A stretch of 25,388 nucleotides of DNA from CAJGDV01 sp036667875 (GTDB lineage: Bacteria; Bacillota_I; Bacilli_A; RF39; UBA660), in contig JAVWTD010000015.1 in assembly GCA_036667875.1 (NCBI GenBank), forward strand, positions 1 through 25,388, written 5' to 3'. The notes below the pieces were generated by a model. The model ran no database searches and was not told where the DNA came from. It saw nothing but the letters and a program-made list of their open reading frames with translations. Shown in pieces: positions 21,701-25,388 of this stretch; the first letter of the stretch is position 1; each line of letters begins with the position of its first letter. Position numbers and translations under genes: made by a program.

Positions 21701-23836
21701 TACAGTTGGTGTTAGTGTTTCTTTTCTTGAAAGATTTAATCTTCCTTTTTTGTCGTATCCCATTGATTTTACTTGTATTTCGTCTCCTACTTTAACTATA
21801 TCACTAGGTTTTTCTACACGTTTAGTGTCTAGTTGTGAAACATGAACTAATCCTTCACAACCTGGCCATAATTGTACAAAGCAACCAAAGTCTTCTACTT
21901 TAACTACTTTAACTGTATATATTTCGCCTTCTATAACTTCTTTTACTATGTCTTTTATCATATTAGCACATTTGTCGATTATCTCTTGATTTGTGTGGTA
22001 AATTATTACTCTTCCATCGTCTTCAAGGTCAACTTTAACGGCGTTAATATCATTTACAGAAAGTACATTACTTGATTCAAGAATAATCTTTGTAATTGTT
22101 TCTCCACCTTTACCTATAACTTCTTTAATACGATTTGGATCGATACTAAATATTACTGTTTTTGGTGCATATTTTGAAACTTCTTTTCTTGGTTCACTTA
22201 TTGTCTCTTCTATTTTATCTAAAATTTGCATTCTTGCTTTTTTTGCTTGTTCAAGTGCTTCTTTTAAGATATTTTTATTGATTCCTTTTATTTTTATATC
22301 CATTTGAAGGGCACAGATTCCATTTCTTGTTCCTGCTACTTTAAAGTCCATATCTCCTAAATGGTCTTCCATTCCTTGAATATCTGTTAGTATTGTGTAG
22401 TCTTCTTTATCTGTAATAAGTCCCATGGCAATTCCTGCTACAGGTGCTTTTATAGGAACTCCTGCAGCCATTAAACTCATGCATCCTGCACAAATACTTG
22501 CTTGACTTGATGAACCATTACTTTCTAAGATTTCTGACACAACTCTAATAGTGTAAGGGAATACTTCTTCTGAAGGTATTACATAAGATAATGCTCTTTC
22601 TCCAAGTGCTCCATGACCAATTTCACGGCGTCCAGGGGAACCATATCTTCCTGTTTCTCCTACTGAGAATTGAGGGAAATTATAATGAAGCATAAATCTT
22701 TTTTCATCTTCAATTCCTAATCCATCTAATATTTGATGTTCACCTAAAGCTCCTAGTGTGGTTACAGATAGAGCTTGAGTTTGTCCTCTTGTAAATAGAG
22801 CTGACCCATGTGTTCTTGGTAGTAAGTCAACATCTGCAGATAATGTTCTTATTTCATCCATCTTGCGTCCATCTATTCTTGTTTTTTCTCCTACTACTAT
22901 AGCTCTAAATATTTGATATTCAATTTCTTCCATTACTAATTTAATTTTAGTTAGTAATGTTCTTAATTCTTCTCTGTCTGTTCCCGTAAATTCTTCTGTA
23001 TATTTATTAATACAGTCTTCTTTAATTTTATCTACTGCTTTATATTTTTCTAGTTTATCTTTTATTCTTAGTGCAGTATTTAAGTTTTCACTAATAAGTG
23101 TTTTTACTTCATTTTTAAGTTCTTCACTTATTTCTAAAACTTCATAATCCATTTTAGGAACTCCGATTTTAGCAACTATTTCTTCTTGGAATGCTACTAA
23201 TTCTTTAATGGCGTCATGTCCAAACATTAGTGCATCTAACATATCTTCTTCATTAACTTCTTTAGCGCCTGCTTCAACCATGTTGATGGCTTCTTTAGTT
23301 CCCGCTACTGTTAGGTCAATATCTGAAATTAGTGATTGTTCTGATGTTGGGTTAATAATAAATTCTCCATTAATACGTCCTACTTTAACTCCTGCAACTG
23401 GACCATCAAAAGGTATTTTAGAAATACAAGTTGATAAACTAGAACCAAACATTGCTGTTAGTTCAGGAGAGTTATCTTGTTCTACTGATAAAATAGTATT
23501 AACTACTTGAACTTCATTTCTAAATCCTTCTTTAAATAATGGTCTTAATGGTCTATCAATCATACGAGCAGCAAGGGTAGCATTTTCGCTTGGTCTTCCT
23601 TCTCTTTTTATGAATCCTCCTGGTATTTTACCTACTGAGTAAAGTTTTTCTTGATATAAAACCATTAATGGGAAAAAGTCTGATAGTATATTAGCAGTTT
23701 TTGATACGACTGCTGTTGATAATACAACGGTATCTCCATATCTTACTAAAACAGCTCCATTTGCTTGTTTTGCAAGTTCTCCGTTTTCAACGATTATTTT
23801 TCTACCTCTAAAATCTAATTCAAAAATATTTTTCAT
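21683..23836 (-). CDS. pnp: Polyribonucleotide nucleotidyltransferase (PNPase)
   Basis: This 717-residue phosphorolytic 3'-5' exoribonuclease degrades mRNA. It has two RNase PH domains (about 10-140 and 320-470) with an alpha-helical linker, then KH (about 555-615) and S1 (about 620-690) RNA-binding domains. Visible landmarks: GRPSENATLAARMIDRPLRP, RTHGSALFTRGQTQ, RREIGHGALGERAL, TDIQGMEDHLGDMDFKVAGT (shortened: TDIQGMEDHLGDMD) and LQMDIKIKG with the catalytic aspartate, VIGKGGETI of the KH domain, and the S1 stretch starting VVKVEDFGCFVQL. AGGAGG precedes the ATG. It follows rpsO by 66 bases across a hairpin, the arrangement seen in many bacteria; the pair is probably partly cotranscribed. 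Confidence 0.97.
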   Translation of the reverse strand: MKNIFELDFRGRKIIVENGELAKQANGAVLVRYGDTVVLSTAVVSKTANILSDFFPLMVLYQEKLYSVGKIPGGFIKREGRPSENATLAARMIDRPLRPLFKEGFRNEVQVVNTILSVEQDNSPELTAMFGSSLSTCISKIPFDGPVAGVKVGRINGEFIINPTSEQSLISDIDLTVAGTKEAINMVEAGAKEVNEEDMLDALMFGHDAIKELVAFQEEIVAKIGVPKMDYEVLEISEELKNEVKTLISENLNTALRIKDKLEKYKAVDKIKEDCINKYTEEFTGTDREELRTLLTKIKLVMEEIEYQIFRAIVVGEKTRIDGRKMDEIRTLSADVDLLPRTHGSALFTRGQTQALSVTTLGALGEHQILDGLGIEDEKRFMLHYNFPQFSVGETGRYGSPGRREIGHGALGERALSYVIPSEEVFPYTIRVVSEILESNGSSSQASICAGCMSLMAAGVPIKAPVAGIAMGLITDKEDYTILTDIQGMEDHLGDMDFKVAGTRNGICALQMDIKIKGINKNILKEALEQAKKARMQILDKIEETISEPRKEVSKYAPKTVIFSIDPNRIKEVIGKGGETITKIILESSNVLSVNDINAVKVDLEDDGRVIIYHTNQEIIDKCANMIKDIVKEVIEGEIYTVKVVKVEDFGCFVQLWPGCEGLVHVSQLDTKRVEKPSDIVKVGDEIQVKSMGYDKKGRLNLSRKETLTPTVEATKE

Positions 23837-23857
23837 TTTACCTCCTATTATTTTTCC

Positions 23858-23886
23858 AAAAATAAAGACACTCGAAAAAGAGTGCC
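23858..23886 (-). terminator. Terminator or attenuating hairpin between rpsO and pnp
   Basis: On the minus strand GGCACTC (23880-23886) pairs with GAGTGTC (23867-23873); the single non-Watson-Crick pair is G-U in this orientation, and TTTATTTTT follows. Some read-through to pnp is likely because no separate pnp promoter stands out. Confidence 0.75.
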
Positions 23887-23902
23887 TACTTAAATTATTT
23901 AA

Positions 23903-24172
23903 TTATTTTCTTAAGCCTAAAGCTTTTACGATATCACGATATCTTTTAACGTCTTCTTTAAGTAAGTAGTTTAATAAACTTCTTCTTTGTCCAACTTTTT
24001 TAAGAAGACCTCTTCTTGAATGAAAATCGTGTTTATGTTCTTTTAAATGTTCTGTTAAATTTTTGATTTCTTCATTTAAAATAGCTATTTGAACTTCTGC
24101 AGATCCTGTATCTCCTTCTGTTCTAGCGTATTTTTTGATGATTTCAGTTTTAACTTCTTTGTTTAATGCCAT
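23903..24172 (-). CDS. rpsO: 30S ribosomal protein S15
   Basis: This 89-residue protein is the standard S15 length: MALNKEVKTEIIKKYARTEGDTGSAEVQIA, HKHDFHSRRGLL, and the closing LLNYL..EDVKRYRDIVKALGLRK (given here in part). It binds the central domain of 16S rRNA near helices 20-22 early in 30S assembly. The ATG at 24172 has GAGGAGA 8 bases upstream; a longer frame adds nine residues absent from the family. Upstream are a leader hairpin (24202-24240) and a promoter. Confidence 0.97.
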   Translation of the reverse strand: MALNKEVKTEIIKKYARTEGDTGSAEVQIAILNEEIKNLTEHLKEHKHDFHSRRGLLKKVGQRRSLLNYLLKEDVKRYRDIVKALGLRK

Positions 24173-24201
24173 AATATTTCTCCTCTCTTCTAAATTCACT
24201 A

Positions 24202-24240
24202 TTCACCTAGGATAAATCGGAGATTTTCATTCCAAGTGAA
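24202..24240 (-). promoter_or_regulatory. Candidate S15 autoregulatory leader hairpin
   Basis: In the rpsO 5' UTR, UUCACUUGG (24232-24240) pairs with CUAGGUGAA (24202-24210), a 9-bp helix with two G-U pairs, and the interior holds a second stem AAAUC (24222-24226) with GAUUU (24214-24218). S15 of many bacteria represses its own mRNA by binding such leaders; the exact class is not recognised. Confidence 0.5.
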
Positions 24241-24252
24241 AGCACTAATAAG

Positions 24253-24281
24253 AATATACACTAATTCTTTAAACATATCAA
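24253..24281 (-). promoter_or_regulatory. Promoter of rpsO-pnp
   Basis: On the minus strand TTGATA (24276-24281) and TATATT (24253-24258), 17 bases apart. The start near 24246 leaves a leader of about 75 bases. Confidence 0.7.
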
Positions 24282-24310
24282 GTATTTTATAGTAATTTGT
24301 TAAAATACTT
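24280..24310. repeat. Perfect 10-bp inverted repeat beside the rpsO promoter
   Basis: AAGTATTTTA (24280-24289) and TAAAATACTT (24301-24310), 11-base spacer. One arm touches the rpsO -35 (24276-24281), so it could be an operator or UP-like region. Confidence 0.5.
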
Positions 24311-24317
24311 ATAGATT

Positions 24318-24389
24318 TGTAGATTGTAAAAGTAAACTCGGTTTGTAATTGAGTTTAGTCTTACAACTTGTAATTTGACTATATCTACA
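24318..24389. repeat. Nested inverted-repeat element (MITE-like)
   Basis: TGTAGAT (24318-24324) and ATCTACA (24383-24389) are perfect terminal inverted repeats; inside are TTGTAA/TTACAA (24324-24329 with 24361-24366) and TAAACTC/GAGTTTA (24333-24339 with 24351-24357). The whole 72 bases lie between a terminator and the rpsO promoter. Could be a relic miniature element, an RNA hairpin or a protein-binding site. Confidence 0.45.
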
Positions 24390-24411
24390 AAAAAGGTAGG
24401 ATAAATCCTAC
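24388..24411 (-). terminator. Terminator of the lectin-fold protein gene
   Basis: On the minus strand GTAGGAT (24405-24411) pairs with ATCCTAC (24396-24402), followed by CTTTTTTG. The stem overlaps the stop codon. Confidence 0.75.
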
Positions 24412-25388
24412 TACGAAGCTGTTTTAATAAGACGTGAGCCAACACTAGTATAATAATAAACAGAAGAACTGTCTAGGAAAAAAGTGCTTAATCCACATGT
24501 GTCAGCATTATCCCAACCTCCACCTGTGATGACTACTCTTTTAGTTACGTTTGTATCCATCCAGTATTGGTCACCATATTTTGTAGTTGCGTTTCCATTT
24601 AATAATTGAGGCATTTGGATAAAAGGATTAGCGGAGTCATATCCCATTTTTGTTACCCATCCATTTGTATTAAGTTTGTTATATCCTACTTGGGTATACT
24701 TTCCATTAATTATGTCTGACGCGTAAGTTGTTGCATCACGGTTTACATAAAAGTGAGCGGTAGTGGCATTAACATTATTGATGTTTACACCATCAACGAA
24801 TTGCCAAATATTGCCATAGATATTTTCTATTCCACGATATTTCATGGCGTTTTTACCATTCTTTAAATCATTAATTGATCCGCTTGATGCATTTACTGCG
24901 TTTGTTGTTCCATTTATAATTGATTCCGTATTTGCGTTTGCATATCCTTGCATTTTAGATTGACTATTTAAGGTAGCAAATTCAATATAGAATAATACTT
25001 GAATAGCATCAAGTGCATGGATATCAAGTAATTGGTAACCTGTTACATTATTTATATTATTTGCTTTTGCATAGTTTCTAAATGTATTTATATCTTTGTC
25101 TGTTAAAGGCTTAACACCTGTTTTAGATTGTAGTTTTCCACCTGTTTCAGTAGCGTCATACTTGCCTATTAGAACATAAGGAATCTCTTTACTATTTACT
25201 TCGTCATAGAAGCAGGCTGGTAAATAATAGTTGTTATCTTTCTTTACTTTAGATATTCTCCATTCCCAGACATCGCCTGTTACTGTTTTTTTAATATAAA
25301 ACTTAGGAATAGTTACAAACTGATTACCATAAATGTCTGTTACATCAACCATATCTTTGTAAATATCTGCACTATCAAAATCATTTCT
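24411..25388 (-). CDS. C-type-lectin/FGE-sulfatase-fold surface or phage-type protein (5'-truncated by window edge)
   Basis: The frame is open to the window edge, so at least 325 residues of the C-terminal part are present; the first ATG at 25352 is internal, as in-frame codons (RNDFDSADIYKD) continue upstream. The pattern GNQFVTIPKFYIKK, a helix-rich middle, YRGIENIYGNIWQFVDGVNI and the end ITGGGWDNADTCGLSTFF followed by SVGSRLIK fits the FGE-sulfatase/C-type-lectin-like fold found in phage tail and bacterial surface proteins, including the variable proteins of diversity-generating retroelements. The last 30 or so residues, with many codons ending in T or C, are where the variable region would lie. 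No reverse transcriptase or template repeat is in the window, so diversification is only a possibility. An enzymatic FGE role is unlikely. Confidence 0.7.
   Translation of the reverse strand, partial: RNDFDSADIYKDMVDVTDIYGNQFVTIPKFYIKKTVTGDVWEWRISKVKKDNNYYLPACFYDEVNSKEIPYVLIGKYDATETGGKLQSKTGVKPLTDKDINTFRNYAKANNINNVTGYQLLDIHALDAIQVLFYIEFATLNSQSKMQGYANANTESIINGTTNAVNASSGSINDLKNGKNAMKYRGIENIYGNIWQFVDGVNINNVNATTAHFYVNRDATTYASDIINGKYTQVGYNKLNTNGWVTKMGYDSANPFIQMPQLLNGNATTKYGDQYWMDTNVTKRVVITGGGWDNADTCGLSTFFLDSSSVYYYTSVGSRLIKTAS

Noticed and set aside
23208..23510. Plus-strand 100-codon frame inside pnp
   Set aside because: Antisense shadow of a highly conserved gene, with no ribosome site.

Overview
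The window (about 25.4 kb, clearly AT-rich) looks like chromosome from a low-GC Gram-positive bacterium of the Bacilli/Erysipelotrichia/RF39 kind, probably an uncultured gut lineage. Support: Shine-Dalgarno sites of the AGGAGG/AGGTGA type before most genes, a lipoprotein with a lipobox, PASTA and M23 cell-wall proteins, a Firmicute-type suf cluster, a SpoIIM homologue, and sigma-A-like promoters that often carry an extended -10 (TGnTATAAT). TGA acts as a stop (galE ends on TGA at the length normal for its family), so the code is not the Mycoplasma one. The taxonomic placement is inference.

Left region (1-7.9 kb, minus strand): surface polysaccharide genes in two blocks. Block one (3001 to 5) is a three-enzyme route from UDP-GlcNAc to a UDP-2-acetamido-2,6-dideoxy-L-hexose: CapE/FnlA-type dehydratase-epimerase, RmlD/WbvR-type reductase and a UDP-GlcNAc 2-epimerase-type enzyme. 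Block two (7871 to 3837) is a membrane-anchored NodB deacetylase, an IspD/TarI-type cytidylyltransferase, GalE, and a split Alg14/Alg13-like (PssD/PssE) glycosyltransferase. Between them, 3155-3830 holds no gene for protein. Instead it has a strong promoter, about 600 nt of sequence rich in nested hairpins with a helix joining its two ends, and an intrinsic terminator. I read it as a large structured non-coding RNA of the ROOL/OLE size class, and it is the most interesting object here.

Middle region (8-16 kb): a plus-strand membrane protein with about six PASTA repeats and no kinase; a lone type IV pilin-like gene; three tandem paralogous genes for small unrecognised proteins; an M23 endopeptidase; a flavinylated (FMN-binding) lipoprotein; mnmA; and a spoIIM-like plus sugar-nucleotidyltransferase pair. 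A 35-codon membrane microprotein (15782-15889) with its own promoter and terminator follows.

Right region (15.9-25.4 kb): a suf-type Fe-S operon on the minus strand (M29-like protein, sufC, sufD, sufS, SDR) that lacks sufU and sufB; divergent plus-strand genes for a HIT hydrolase and a DUF3419/BtaA-like SAM-dependent protein; then rpsO-pnp on the minus strand with a candidate S15 leader hairpin. The right edge has an inverted-repeat intergenic element and the 3' part of a C-type-lectin/FGE-fold surface protein of the kind often diversified by retroelements. No tRNA, rRNA, CRISPR array or transposase was seen.
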